DNA of 64,000 nucleotides, from NCBI GenBank assembly GCA_029204225.1, contig CM055108.1, forward strand, positions 19,536,279 to 19,600,278, in the 5' to 3' direction. Position 1 is the stretch's first letter. Every line of letters starts with the position of its first letter. Below the pieces are notes generated by a model. That model did not search any database. It saw nothing but the letters and a program-made list of their open reading frames with translations, and was not told where the DNA came from. Of the stretch, positions 45,992 through 62,344 are shown piece by piece. The position numbers were made by a program, and so were the translations under genes. The DNA is from Diphasiastrum complanatum (Eukaryota > Streptophyta > Lycopodiopsida > Lycopodiales > Lycopodiaceae).

Positions 45992-46949
45992 ATGGCTTCT
46001 GTGCAAGTAGAGCCAAGCAATAGCGCAAGTGAAGCGATTGCCGTTCCTGCTGCTGCAGTAGCTGCGGTGGCAGGAGGTGGGGACATCCTCAAGAAGAACC
46101 GGATTCAGGTTTCCAATACCAAGAAGCCGCTCTTCTTTTATGTCAACCTTGCCAAGGTTAGTTTCTGACGCCTGTGTTAGATCTGATTTTTGTCAACTTT
46201 CTTTGTATCCTTTGTTGTTGGAACGATCCCAAAAGTTAAGCAGTCTCTCTGGTGGTGCTTGGAAGTGGTTTAAAACTTAAATCAGTGGATGAGTTTTGCA
46301 CTTTTTAATCATTCCATAGAACATACGAGTAATTAATTCTTACAGTTTGGTATATACAAATATCTTTGAAATAAAATGTCCTGGTTGACCGCTGCCTAGT
46401 TTTGGTTGTCTTAAATTTGCCATGAACAGAGTGGGATGGGAGCGACACTTCCTTCTCCTTCCATATGTTAGATTGCTGTTGAAACCTTTCTTATTCGTGT
46501 TTGAGTAATCTGCTGTCATATCAAACTAACCTAGCAATGTAATTGTAGTGCGACCAATCGAGTTGTTTTTGTCAAGCGTTCGAATTATGGTTTCTGTCCT
46601 CGGCATGTGAAATGTTTTTTGTGAATTTGGTCCTTTCAACTGTGTGCGCCTACAGGATCAGATACAGGTTTCGTACGCTGTAGAACGTGTTCGATATCTT
46701 TAATTCTTCGTTGTAGGCAAAATCAAAGCTCGAGACCTGTGGAGCTTGATAGTTTGGTTCTTGGGATTTTTGGTGCATTTTATTAACCATTGTGACACTT
46801 CGTTCTGCTAATACTTCGAGATTATGTAATGATTATTTTAGTTGCAATCCGTCTTGCCTTTTACCTGATATCAGTCACTTTTATCTTTGCAGAGGTTTAT
46901 GCAGCAATACGAGGAGGTCGAACTTTCTGCACTGGGAATGGGTGCGTAG

Positions 46950-46994
<45 letters not shown>

Positions 46995-49427
46995 ATCTAC
47001 ATTTAAACTTAAGCCATGTTATATTTTGCAGTTTTTATTTAGCAATTCTTGTAAATTTCCTCTAAACTGGCTAACAGATGAAAGCTTTGAAGTAAAGGTT
47101 ATGTTGACATTTGAAGGAGTTAAAATCTGTCGGTGGTAGACGAATCAAATAGAAAACTCATAGTATTGATTTCAAAATACCATTGAAACCTTCGAACTTG
47201 AATTGATGTAAAAGAAGAACGTTCTTCTTAGCAACCTGAGCATTCTGTGGATACTCAGACTAGCAAGCCTATTTTTAAATATGTTTCACTTTTCTAGTAA
47301 GAAATGCAATGTGTGAGAGTACAATTTTCAAAGCTTGAAAATGGGGATTGATTTATTGCTCCTTTTCTGATAATTAATTCACACCCACCTTCAATTTAGG
47401 TTAAATTCAACCGTTTGAGGTAAGATCCCTAAAGTTAAACTTAATGAAAAATTCCTTGCTAATTGGTTCTAGCTGAAGATGATAGATCTTCTGAGATACT
47501 ACAATTCCTCCTGTACTTTTCTATTGTATGGCTCCAGATTAGCTATGAATGATTGCTTTCCGTTGGATGCTCTTACATATATTTCAAAGCTTTGTGCTGT
47601 TCGAAGAAAAGCAAAAGGCACTTTGATAGCTAATAAATCTTTGAAATGCATAGTTAACAAGATACAAAGTGAATGACTAGATGAAAAAACAAAGAACTGG
47701 GCAATGGGTACAATAAGTTGGAACTGCAGTATGGCTTACAGTAAAAATGTGATTTAACAAGATAGAAATGAATTACAGGCAAACAACATGAATATGTAGT
47801 TTTCAGCAGAAATCCACGAAATGCACTTTGATTACGGAGTGTCGCTAACTCCTCCCACTCCCTTATCGTGGACACAAAAATCTAAGGATTTTCTACTTGT
47901 GAAAACAATTTGGCGCACTGATATTTACTATAGCGGCAATGCTTATGTCCTCAAAGAGATGAATAGAAGTTCTGACACAGGCTGTCTAGCATTTCTCATG
48001 TAGGAAGTTGCTCATGTCAAGCGGCCCTCATACATCCCTCCCTGAGCGCCTCTCTAGTCGCGGGTTTCCTAAGTTTGAAGCTTAAAGGAGTTGTGAAAAG
48101 TTATGGGTACCTCGGGAGGTTCCCATAACTTTTAAGCTATTCCCATAGAAAGTTTGAGATTCTGCTATTTTCCTTAATATGAGGGGAATTTGGTGTGAAT
48201 AAACCAATAGAAAATCTATATACTAATAAAGAGAAACGTTGACTAACTTAGTAGAAACATATGTGAATCACCTCCAAGTCAGTTTTAAACTCTTAAGATG
48301 GCATTCAGAGGAGAGTTTCACAGGTGTGAATGTGCTTTAGTTTAGAGTTCAACTTAAAAGGATGACCTAAAAGTTGGTGGAAAATTGACCCTTGGACTCC
48401 TAAATCTTCATGCAAAAAATTATCCCAGTATACTTTACTGTATTGGCACCTGATGTAGGAATTTGTCATTGCTGATGTATTGTTTTGGGGGCAATCTGTG
48501 ACGTGCATGTATTTTGTCTGATACCTTGCCTGATATGATGGCAGTTTCATTTTGAAGCTTGAAGAATATGTCGTGATAGCTTCTGTTATGGTGATACTTG
48601 GTTTTAAATTCTTCTACAGCTTGCCCTTGAATTCAGCACATAGTTAAAGTTAGAACCCCCTTGTTGGAGCTAGGTGAAAGATATTAGTTACTTTCAAAGC
48701 TAACTTTGTATGCTTATAATTGCACATTGCAGCTATTGCAACGGTTGTTACAGTTGTAGAGATTTTGAAGAACAATGGACTGGCAGTTGAAAAAAGTAAT
48801 TTTTCTGTGCCTCAGTTTGATAATGTTACTATTTGTTATGGCGGCTGTACAGCATGACCTTGGTTGCAATAATTTAGGTGATTAGAGTAGTTTCATATGA
48901 CCTTGGTTGTTTTATCTTCCAATTGTCTAGGTGATTAGAGTAGTTTCATATTGGTGAATTTGCACCTTGTAACTTAGCTAGACAATCTTTCTTTCACTTT
49001 TGAATCAGTAGATGTCTTTGTGGATGCAGAAATATCTACATCAACTGTTGATGTTGGAGATGAAACAAAGGGACGCCCGGTACAGAAAGCAAAGGTAGGT
49101 TCATGCTGTAAGAAAAGCTTGCACGAGGTTCAATTTCTATGAGCGGTAGGATCTGTGATCAAAGTTTGAAAAGTATCATTGGGATTTTTTTGTTGTATAA
49201 GATTGTGAGAAAAAGACAGCATATGTTGGGCCTTAACGTGAAGTTTTTAGATCTACCAAGAATTACTACTATATGATTTGAAAGTTCATTGTCACATGGT
49301 GAGCAATTTTGACAATCTCCTTTGCTCTTTACAGATGGAAATAATTCTTTCAAAATCAGAGCAGTTTGATCAACTCATGGCAGCAGCAGCAGCTGAAGAG
49401 AATGGGCCAGCAGAACAAACAGAATGA
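45992..49427 (+). CDS. ALBA: ALBA-family RNA/DNA-binding protein, five exons, 144 aa
   Basis: Small ALBA proteins bind RNA and DNA as dimers; plant members act in nucleus and cytoplasm, including on R-loops and mRNA. Exons are 45992-46156, 46893-46941, 48733-48795, 49030-49094 and 49335-49427. All introns are GT-AG and phases agree. The protein starts with an Ala-rich tail. The Alba fold covers about residues 35-115: KKNRIQVSNTKKPLFFYVNL, then ELSALGMAIATVVTVVEILK and TSTVDVGDETKGRPVQKAK. This is the compact ALBA1/ALBA2-type group without a C-terminal RGG extension; the C-terminus is short and acidic. The ATG at 45992 is preferred because the upstream in-frame codons do not resemble the family. 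A (CT)n run starts 11 bp after the exon 2 donor. Confidence 0.95.
46953..46990. repeat. (CT)19 microsatellite in ALBA intron 2
   Basis: A 38-bp CT run placed 11 bp downstream of the intron 2 donor at 46942. Confidence 0.97.
48096..48133. repeat. Near-perfect 18-bp hairpin in ALBA intron 2
   Basis: Left arm AAAAGTTATGGGTACCTC (48096-48113) pairs with 48116-48133 with one mismatch across a 2-nt loop. Confidence 0.85.
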
Positions 49428-49654
49428 TATCCTTCTTTATAACCCAAGCACCGCCATTCTGGTGGTAGTAGTATCTATAGTTGGAGCTAACATCATCTAT
49501 CTCATTACATGATTTTGTTTATGCAAGTATTCTTCCAAGATAGTATGTACAGTCGGGTTCCTGAAGTAGAATTAGTCGCATTTGTCTCAAGGAGTAAATA
49601 GAGAAGTTATTTGAAAATACAATATCGTCAAGGTTTAAACAATGATTTGTTGTC

Positions 49655-49660
49655 AATAAA
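49655..49660 (+). terminator. Putative polyadenylation signal of the ALBA gene
   Basis: AATAAA lies 228 bp after the stop codon, within a T/A-rich 3' region. Confidence 0.55.
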
Positions 49661-53811
<4,151 letters not shown>

Positions 53812-54459
53812 TGTGAAACCCTGTCAGGGTACGGACTCCAACCTAAAAATCAAGTACACATTGATAGAACCTCAAAACAATCAAAACAAATGTAGACAAA
53901 TGGAGAGAATCACTCAAAATTGCTTCCAAAACCAAGATTGGTGTCTCACAATGATTATGGCCAAATGTGGCTCTATATATACAATAAGTGGGAGATCGTG
54001 GTACTGATCATCCCTCTGATCCCACATGTGTGAAGGTGCTTTGTCATATGATGATTCATCATGCAAAACTGACACTTGGACAAAACCTTCTATTTTGAGC
54101 ACTTTTGGTCCATTTTCCTTCTATATGGAGATCTACTTGGAAATCTTCTAGAATTCAAAATTCGCCTACTTCAGCTTATTCCACACGTGTGAGCTGTCCT
54201 CTACACATGGGATATGACACCTAACCAAAATATTTGGCTCATGCAATCAATAGATTGATGCCATGTGTCATATATCTAGAAAACTAGTTTTTGGCCTTTT
54301 TAGCCACTAGAACTTGAATTAAATCATATGTACAACCTATATGATTATGGTACATGACAAGTACACTATTTTCACATGTGGGAACAGGCTCCACACATGT
54401 GTGTTTATCTATATACAAGATTTTTGGCCTCTACCAAACTTATTTTTGCGTTTTTCACA
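53812..54459 (-). repeat. Putative minus-strand Copia LTR, about 648 bp
   Basis: On the minus strand, TTGAGGAAGAG (polypurine tract) is followed by TGTGAAAAACG, and the repeat may end GGTTTCACA at 53812. Size and terminal sequence resemble the 655-bp LTR at 4762. It contains several CACACGTGTG-type palindromes. The lower end is tentative. Confidence 0.5.
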
Positions 54460-54990
54460 CTCTTCCTCAAAAATCTAGCTTGGTAAATCTAGCTTGATGG
54501 AAAACATGATGATCTTGAACTTGACTCCATAGGCTGAATTGGTCTTTGCTGGTTCAAAAGGTGTGAAGATCAGCCAATGAGCTTGATGTTGATCTGAAAT
54601 CACCATATCCATGATAGTGCTTCTTTGATGTTGACATCTTTGATGAGTTTGAGAGCTTTGCACCATCCTAGCACCTCCAAAATTGATTCCTTCCAATTTT
54701 CATGTAGATGCTTGACCTTGAGGCTTGCTCCTTCACATGAGATATGCTCCTCTTTCCCTTGAAATGTGAGCCACATGGGTTCAACCATGTTTCTTGAGTT
54801 TCTTTTTGGAATCACAACTTGAGAAGGTGTCTCCTCCTCAATCCTTGGCACACTTGAACCTTGAGATGACTCCTTAAGATCCTCTTCATGATGCTCCTTC
54901 TTGATGGAAATCCGAGACCTCCATGTCTCATAATGATCACAACAAGTATGATCATTCAATATGCACTTCCTATGATTATCAATATTACTT
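54460..54990 (-). pseudogene. Possible Copia internal remnant, minus strand
   Basis: The minus-strand translation contains EEETPSQVVIPKRNSRNMVE and GKEEHISCEGASLKVKHLHE, in the style of the integrase-RT linker of Copia elements, directly before a polypurine tract and LTR. No catalytic motif remains, so the assignment rests mainly on position. Confidence 0.35.
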
Positions 54991-54993
54991 ATG

Positions 54994-56100
54994 CTAGAAA
55001 CCCAGCCACCGTCGCCCGGTGTAGGATTGATAGGGCCTGAGCACGTTGCAGAGAAATGGAAATACATTGTTGAAAGAAACCACGAGAATGAAACCTGGAA
55101 TACCTTGACGCTCTGCCGCCTGATGAGAACACATGCGAAGAAAATCCTCAAAGCGTCGATGCAAGGTGCCATAAGTCTCAATTGCCAGGGGAATGAAAGC
55201 ATCAGTAGGGTGCCTCTTGGAGTAGTTTCTTTCCTTCTCTTGTGCTGCCACGCATGTCGCTTCTTCTGGTGTGAAGGCAGAGCGAGGCAGTAGGTCACAA
55301 CACGTGGGATCAACAACAACAACATCTGCCAAAGTACGAAGCCCATCACGAGAGAGGACAATGTCAACATGCCTACGGGAAGAGTGGGACGCGGTAGAAG
55401 GAAGGGCATGAGACTGCTCTCTGAGGACATGAAATCCTCCATCTCTGGCTATAGAGACTGTTGCATCTCTGACAACATCATGCGTAGCTGTGCGATCACT
55501 TCCAGAAGGACAGCGGAGGAGGTGGATAGCAAGAGCATCAATAGGGTGACCACAAACACACCTGGAGAGACCCAAGACCGAAGGATGAGGTAGCCCCAGG
55601 CGAAGACAAAGACCCGTGGTGAAGATGGCCGAAGACAACCAAAAGGAAGGAATAACAGACCGAGCTGACAGCCAACGAGCTGATAGCCAAGCCCCTGCAC
55701 TTGGACCCACACAAGAAAGAAGTCGAGCTCGATGCAACACCGAAGGAGCCTCAGAGAGCATTCTGGAAAGGGTTTGCTTGTGCATGCGCTCCAAGAGGGT
55801 CTCTTGCAGGTGATCTGAACTGAAAGTGAGGAGTTGCTCAAAAGGAGAAAGGCATGCTTGGGCAGAGAGGGGGAGCAGCTTCCGCGCAGCGATGAGGAGG
55901 TGCTGAAAAGGTAGAGAACCGCTATCCACATGAGCAATGGAATCTGCCAAGAGAGGGCGAAGGCCAGAAAGGAACCAAGAAGACAAAGCAGGGGTGACAA
56001 GAGCCCAGCTCCCAAGAAAAGTTGCAGGTGTAGAAGAAACCGTAGAGAAAAGACCCACATCTCCACAAGAAATAGGTAACTGAGCCTGGTCCCGAGCTAA
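54994..56100 (-). pseudogene. 5'-truncated LINE: C-terminal zinc finger and restriction-like endonuclease
   Basis: The minus strand has a 354-codon open stretch (56058-54994) ending at a natural stop. It contains a C-x-C...H...C finger (CVCGHPIDALAIHLLRC). After it comes a block typical of PD-(D/E)XK-like nucleases: HVDIVL, then LADVVVVDPTCCDLL, then KERNYSKRHP and FIPLAIETYG. In site-specific and early-branching non-LTR elements this domain nicks target DNA downstream of the reverse transcriptase. The RT part is absent, cut off near 56.1 kb, as expected for 5' truncation during target-primed integration. The first methionine is not a real start. Ordinary plant L1-type LINEs have an N-terminal AP-like endonuclease instead. 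Confidence 0.7.
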
Positions 56101-59100
56101 AAGGATCTCACATTTCGAACCTCTAAATTGTTCTCATCTTTAATGGTGAACTCATGGCAGTGCAATCACATAGGTATACTGTGTACCTAGGGTCTTCTCC
56201 TAAGTTATTCTTGGTCTCGATTGGTACTTCTGGCTGATCCAGGTGATCGTATCGCTGGTTCTCTAAGTAGAAGAGAGTGGGCTATATCTGCGTACGTGAC
56301 AGATGTGGCTTCTGTCAGATGCCAAAATCTGTCTTTTGTGAGTACATATGCTTCGAAATAATTGTACTCCCCACAATGTCGTGTTCTACATAGTGTCTCC
56401 AGGGCATAGATACTGGTAGAGTTCTGGGGTGAAAAAATAGTAGCATGGAGGTCCTCTCTGCCTTAGTTGACAGATGTCACTACGTGCAGATAAGAACTGA
56501 CCCTCTTCCCCCATCATACGGGGTCCAACTCATTGTTGGTGGTATCTCACTTCTAGACCCCTACTTTCGTCTTTGATATTAGGTTATGTGTCCGCTAAAG
56601 TTCTAGGACTGTTAGGGGTATATCCATTGAAATTGTTCAGTTTTTATTGGACACCCTAGACACCATTCTTTTAAGTGGGATAGGTCAAGTGAAATGTGGT
56701 GAGTACATTACGTGTGCCATCCTGTTCACTGGACGATAGCGTTTCCCAGATTCCGGGTCTAGGTGTTTTGCTAGACAGTACCGAAAATGGTGTGCATACT
56801 TTGCAACTTAACCGTGACAACGTGTTTCATCTGTTTCCAATGGACTACCCGCTTTGGTGTTTCACAGAGGTCGGGCCCAGTTAACACTCTTCATAAATGA
56901 CGAAAACGAGGAAGATGCTTCCGAACTTGACGATTTCGTAGAGTAGTTTAACTGACAGAACGTACGTTAGACGATTTAGTAAAGCATGAAGTTGAGAAAA
57001 ACCTTTTCTTTATTCTTTCCTAAAGCATATTTACTTCGACTTTAAGAAAAAACATCGTTCTAATTTTTTTTTTTTTCGTATAATGACTAATGAGAAAACA
57101 AATAATTAATTCACTAATCCAACCCACCGTATAACCATAATCTCACACCAACATTCGTACTCGTCATATGACAAAACTTATCCATTAAGAAATTCCCCAT
57201 TATTCCCTTGGTTGAACCAGCATAATCACAAAATGCAAAGATTGGTGAATATGTATCAAAACTCCGATCAAAGAACTTATGTCTCAAAGGAATGCAGTTA
57301 GCTCGTCCACGAAGTTGCTTCACTACAATACTTGGCAAAATTTCATTCAAATCACACGTGATTAAGACTATACTATCACCTTACGATCGATCTAAGTTAC
57401 GGAATTGACAAACAAAACTTCATGGAATAGAAAGTACAAATAGATTAAGTAAACCATTACCTCAATGAACAGCTAGGTAGCCGGTTTGCCCCCAAGAACC
57501 GCTAGTCAATATGATCCATTACCTTCTTGAACGTCATGTAGCAGTGAGTATTGCCCTCTGTCACTGCGATTGGCAGCAACGGTCAGAACTGAATTATGGA
57601 ACTTAGATGACAGATGATGAGGACAATACTCAGAGATGCTATGTCTGTCTGCGATGGGAGGTAGAAGCAGATTGGCAACTCATGGAATGAGAACTTCCAT
57701 CAGATACATCTGTGCAGCGTTGGACAGGCAGGGCAGTGTTGAATTTTTCCCATGGACACAGATTAACAACTGCAAAAAGTCTCTCCGTCTTCATTTTTGG
57801 GTGATGCAGGTCGCACTCAGTTGGCACAGGGCCATAGACAAGTAGAATTCATCCATAGATAGGTCGCAGGGCCACAGGCATATCGTATTGGCCGCAGGCA
57901 GGCAAAAAGGGCCTCCAGCGAGCACACTGAACGTAGAGGCAGCTTGGAGCTGCAGGGGCAGCGAGGGCCAGACAGAGGTAAGGCAACGATCAGTAGGTGA
58001 GGCAGCTTGCAAACAGGCCTGAGAGGGCTACAGCGAGGGCTGGCTATGATTGTTGGTGAATTTTGCTTCTGGGATTGGTGAGGAATTGGCCACAAATATG
58101 ATCTTGAAGTCTGCTATGGAGATGTTGTGGCCTCCACAGAAGGACGGGCAACTAATAGTAGTAAACGTTGGAAAAGATGGCTGTAGATGTGTGCTGCAGG
58201 TTACCAGAGAGGTGCAATTTTGCTATCCAAATGCGATTGACTGGCCACGAATATCTGTCAGAGTTTCTGTTTTTGCAATGAACGATTGAATATTGCCTAA
58301 AAATCAGTGGATGGTTGCCACAGAAGTGTGATTATTTGCCATAGAAACACTGTTGCCAGCATCAGAAAACAATGATTTTGAGTACTTTGCCAGAAAGGTG
58401 CAATTGGCTGCTTCAGACTGTATTCAATGTATAAAAAGAGGTGAGCTGCAACTGTGGGCAGCGACGACTTGTACTGGAGAGATCACTTGGCCATGAATTC
58501 TCAAACCCATATAAGCTTTTCTATGGTGCTTGACCTCAACATCCCATATTTCCAAAGTGAAATTAATAGGAGCCTAATATGAAGCAACCATAATGTTTGT
58601 AAACTTCAGAATGAAATTAGAACCAAAATTGGATGAGACTTCAACACATTAATGTGCGCGCTCTTTTAAGGTACATGATAACTAAAGGACTCCTTTTAAT
58701 AAAGTTTCAAAGCCTACCAATGAATGTTTTCATTGAACAAATTCAACCAAAGAATCTTCAAATTGAAGAATAAGAAAAAGGATCTCTATTTACCACATGG
58801 CTCATGCTTTCCATTCCTCTTAGAAATAATGAAGGAAAAGATAGTAATATGACTCTCAACACTTAGGACTATCTCTCAATCATGAAGTTGATGAATTGAC
58901 ATAAAAACACAAACATGCATATGCAAAACATCTCAATTCATACTCCAAAACTATTTCTCACATAAGATGAAAGAGTATGGCACTCATAAGCAAAGGACAT
59001 CATCCTATGATAGAGAATATTAGCCATCTATAAATATCAAAGAGCATGAGATCTCCATGATAACCTCACTCACAAAAATCAATCTTTCAACAATACCATA

Positions 59101-59688
59101 TATCTATACCAAACCAACCCAATTGTCTCAACCAAGCAAGCTCTCAACAATGCAAAACAACCAAAGCCATTAATCATACTCCACCCCACACCATTACAAG
59201 AAAACAACTACTCTCTCAAAGATTGGATACAACTCTCCACTCAAGACAACAAGAACTCAAAAATAACTAACCTCTAAAATACTCCACTCTCAAGATTATC
59301 AGCCTCATCTCACTATCACCTTATTATCCAACTATCAACATCATCTCATTATCCCCATTCTCACATCAAACTATCACATCATCATTCAACTATGTCTTAA
59401 CACAAGGAGTGGCCTCCTTTTATAGTAAATCCCAAGTGTCCCCCTTCAAAATGAGGCATTGCCAATTTTCATGCCCTTCCAGCCTTCGTTTCCATTTGTC
59501 CAATCCCCATCGATAAGTACATCAAGTGGCCTCCTTGAGGGTGTAGGGGTTGGTGCCATTTAAGGTCCCTTTCCAAAACTAGCCAAGATGCCACTTTTGT
59601 CAACAACTAGAGGAGGTATCTACCAAACTTTGCTAGTATCTAAGGCCTTCTTGCATTTATTATCCAAAAGGTGGTTGAAGACTCGCCA

Positions 59689-59690
<2 letters not shown>
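56101..59690. other. No gene recognised over about 3.6 kb
   Basis: Only short frames without motifs are present. 56.1-56.9 kb has mixed base composition, 57.5-58.5 kb is GC-richer with recurring 'ggcag' and 'aggtgcaatt' phrases, and 58.6-59.4 kb is rich in A and C. None could be tied to a known family. Confidence 0.4.

Positions 59691-59777
<87 letters not shown>
59691..59777. repeat. (CT)n microsatellite, 87 bp
   Basis: An uninterrupted CT dinucleotide array. Confidence 0.98.
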
Positions 59778-59781
<4 letters not shown>

Positions 59782-60204
59782 GGTGTCCTCTATTTCCCTT
59801 GGTCTTCCATTTCCTTGGCCTTTCATTTGATTTTTCCTTGTAGTGGGCACGGGCCGGCTTTTGGCTTTTGGCTTCTCGGGATTACCGACTGATTTGCGTA
59901 CTTTGCCCATTTCCCGTAATTTGTCCAATTTTGCTCGTTAGGGTTTTTACTTAGGCCATGTGCATTAACCCATGGGTTATGCTCCTATGGTGTGACCTAA
60001 AATAAGTTCTAGATAGTTCATGGCTCATTAGCTGATGTAATTGGGCTAGGAGTTGGGGATTCTCTAGACCTACTTGATTTATCAGACTTCTGATCCACCG
60101 AACTCCATACCATGCCTGGGCTTTCAGAATTGTCCATAGCTCCGCAACAATGGTTATGGGCGAATTGACTACCTACCTGGCTCACATTGCCAGTAATGAT
60201 CATG

Positions 60205-60588
60205 GTCGTAGGCTATCGGCGGCTAGACTATTAGCACGGTGGTTCATGGAATATGCATCCATTCGATGTGGAAAAACTCTCTAGTGTATTCGTTGATGGC
60301 AATTGCATAGGCCTATAAGGTCCTGCTTTTGAGTCGGTATATGCCGGTCATACTTCGGGTTAGGAGTTGTGAATCTCCCATAATTCGGAGGTTGCCTATA
60401 GTTTGTGCAACTTGCATGGTCATTTGTAGACCGATTAGAAGGGCTTTGTATTCGGCAGTGTTGTTCGTGAATCCTTTCCCTAATAGGACTCCTATACTGG
60501 CTAGTTCAGTCCCATTGGGATTCTGCAATACTGCTCCTATGGCACCTTCTCTATTCGATTGTCTATAGACTCCATCTACCTCCAACAT
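60205..60588 (-). pseudogene. Additional RNase H domain downstream of a Gypsy integrase, frameshifted
   Basis: The minus strand reads LEVDGVYRQSNREGAIGAVL, PNGTELASIGVLL, NNTAEYKALLIGL and GDSQLL, which gives the first Asp, the Glu and the second Asp of an RNase H active site in the plant/archaeal-like style. After a stop at about 60313, other frames supply FFHIEWMHIP and NHRANSLAADSL, the usual end of this fold. The domain lies about 200 bp after the integrase stop on the same strand. Tat-lineage Gypsy elements carry such an extra RNase H, but normally before the integrase. Confidence 0.75.
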
Positions 60589-62344
60589 ATACGTCCCAAG
60601 TTCCTGGGTGAGTTCTATATCACAACAATAATTTTTTTTTTTCCGATTCTTGATTTATGAATTTTTTTTTGGGTCTTTCGCACCCTTCCGTTCAGCGTAT
60701 ATGTACAAGGTCACTAGGGCTACTTTTGATCCTTTGAGTGTTCACCAACTCCGTGATGCCTCTAGACCGTTCACTCCGATATCTGAAAAGGTCAACAGGA
60801 TAAGGTGTAACATACTGTACAATGGTAAGCTTTTATCTTGTTTATGTTGGTTTGATGCTTAAAAGTTTCACCGTTTAACTCTGCCAGCTTAACCGTTTTA
60901 TTTTCATATAGTTTCACTATTACATACGGACCGTTCCAGTGTGGCCCCAACTTTTGAGGCATCAACTCGTGTGTTTCATCGTAGAACAACACTAACTGCC
61001 CCTGCCTGAACTGGTAATCGTGCATGTTCCTATCATGAATCTCCTTTATGCGTCTTTTGTGGGTTTCTTGGTGATTTAAAGCAGCTATTCGGTGCTCATC
61101 CAGGTCTTGTAAAGCGTCCAGTCGGTGCTGTATTGATTCTTTCTCGCCTAGGTTGTGCTTCATGGCAAACTGCAAGGATGGGAGTTCTATTTCTATTGGC
61201 AGTACACATTCTTGGCCATACACTAGAAAAAAGGGCATGTGGTTGGTACTGGTCTTATAGGTGCCATTATATGCCCACAATGCCGAGTACAGTTTTTTGT
61301 CCCAATCCCTCTGTCGGTCTGATATGGTTTTCCTTAGGATTCCTACCAGTTGTTTGTTCGTGCTTTCAGCTTGACCATTGGCTTGCGGGTGGTAGGGTGT
61401 GCTTTTTTGGTGCTTGATCGTCAGCTGATCGGTAAAGGCTTTGATAGTTTTGTTTAGGAAATGGGTACCCCTGTCAGAGATGAGTTCTTTGGGTGTACCA
61501 AACCGGCCTATCACCTGTTCTTGCAAGAACCAGGCGGTTTCTTTTGCATTGTCTTTGGCCATAGCCCGTGCCTCGGCCCACTTTGTGAAATAGTCAGTGG
61601 CCACTAGGATATAATGTTTTCGGCTAGATGAAGCTGGGTGTATTGGGCCAGCGAAGTCGATGCCCCATTTTTCAAAGGGGAGACATGCATGTTTTGGAAC
61701 TAATGATCGCACCCTATTATCCGTCTTGTCAACTCGTTGACATGTGTCATAGTTCTTGGCGTGTATGTGGGCATCCTGAAATAGTATCGGCCACCAGTAA
61801 CCCGCCCTCAGAATTTTCTGCCTTGTGAGTTGGCCAACAAAGTGGCCCCCACAGGCATAATCGTGACACTCCTCTAGTATAAATTTGGCTTCTTCAGGAG
61901 TGACCCATCTTCGATACAACCCTTCCACACCTCGTCTATACAGTGTGCCCCCTATTAAAGCAAAATTTAGGGCTTGTAGACGTAGCTTTCGTTTTTCTAG
62001 AGTCGTCATACTACTGGGTGTCTCTAGCATGGATAGGTAGGTTGCTAAAATCGTATACCACTCAAGAATTGTGTCAACGTCTACCCTCAAAAGTTCTCTT
62101 AAGTGATCAGTCTCCCATTCATTGTCTGTTTCAGTAGCCCCTCCCAGCTCGCAAATACAAGCGTTTAACCCCTGCAGTTTAGGCGGCTTGCTTTGGAGGG
62201 TGTAGTCAAACTCTTGAAGGGAGATTATCCACTTTATTAAGCGCTCAGGAGGTTCTAGTTTATTCATCATCAAGGTGACTACAGTGTTCTTGGTAAATAA
62301 AGTCACTTTTTGATGCAATAAGTAATGTCTTAGTTTGGGGGAGG
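60205..62344 (-). mobile_element. Ty3/Gypsy pol fragment, minus strand (RNase H tail, integrase, additional RNase H)
   Basis: The fragment runs from the end of the RT-linked RNase H through a full integrase to an extra RNase H. It is cut at about 62345, where plus-strand Copia sequence begins. Gag, protease, RT and both LTRs are missing or unrecognised. Confidence 0.8.

Noticed and set aside
55369-55813. Plus-strand frames over the LINE fragment
   Set aside because: The zinc finger and endonuclease motifs are on the minus strand; these are shadows.
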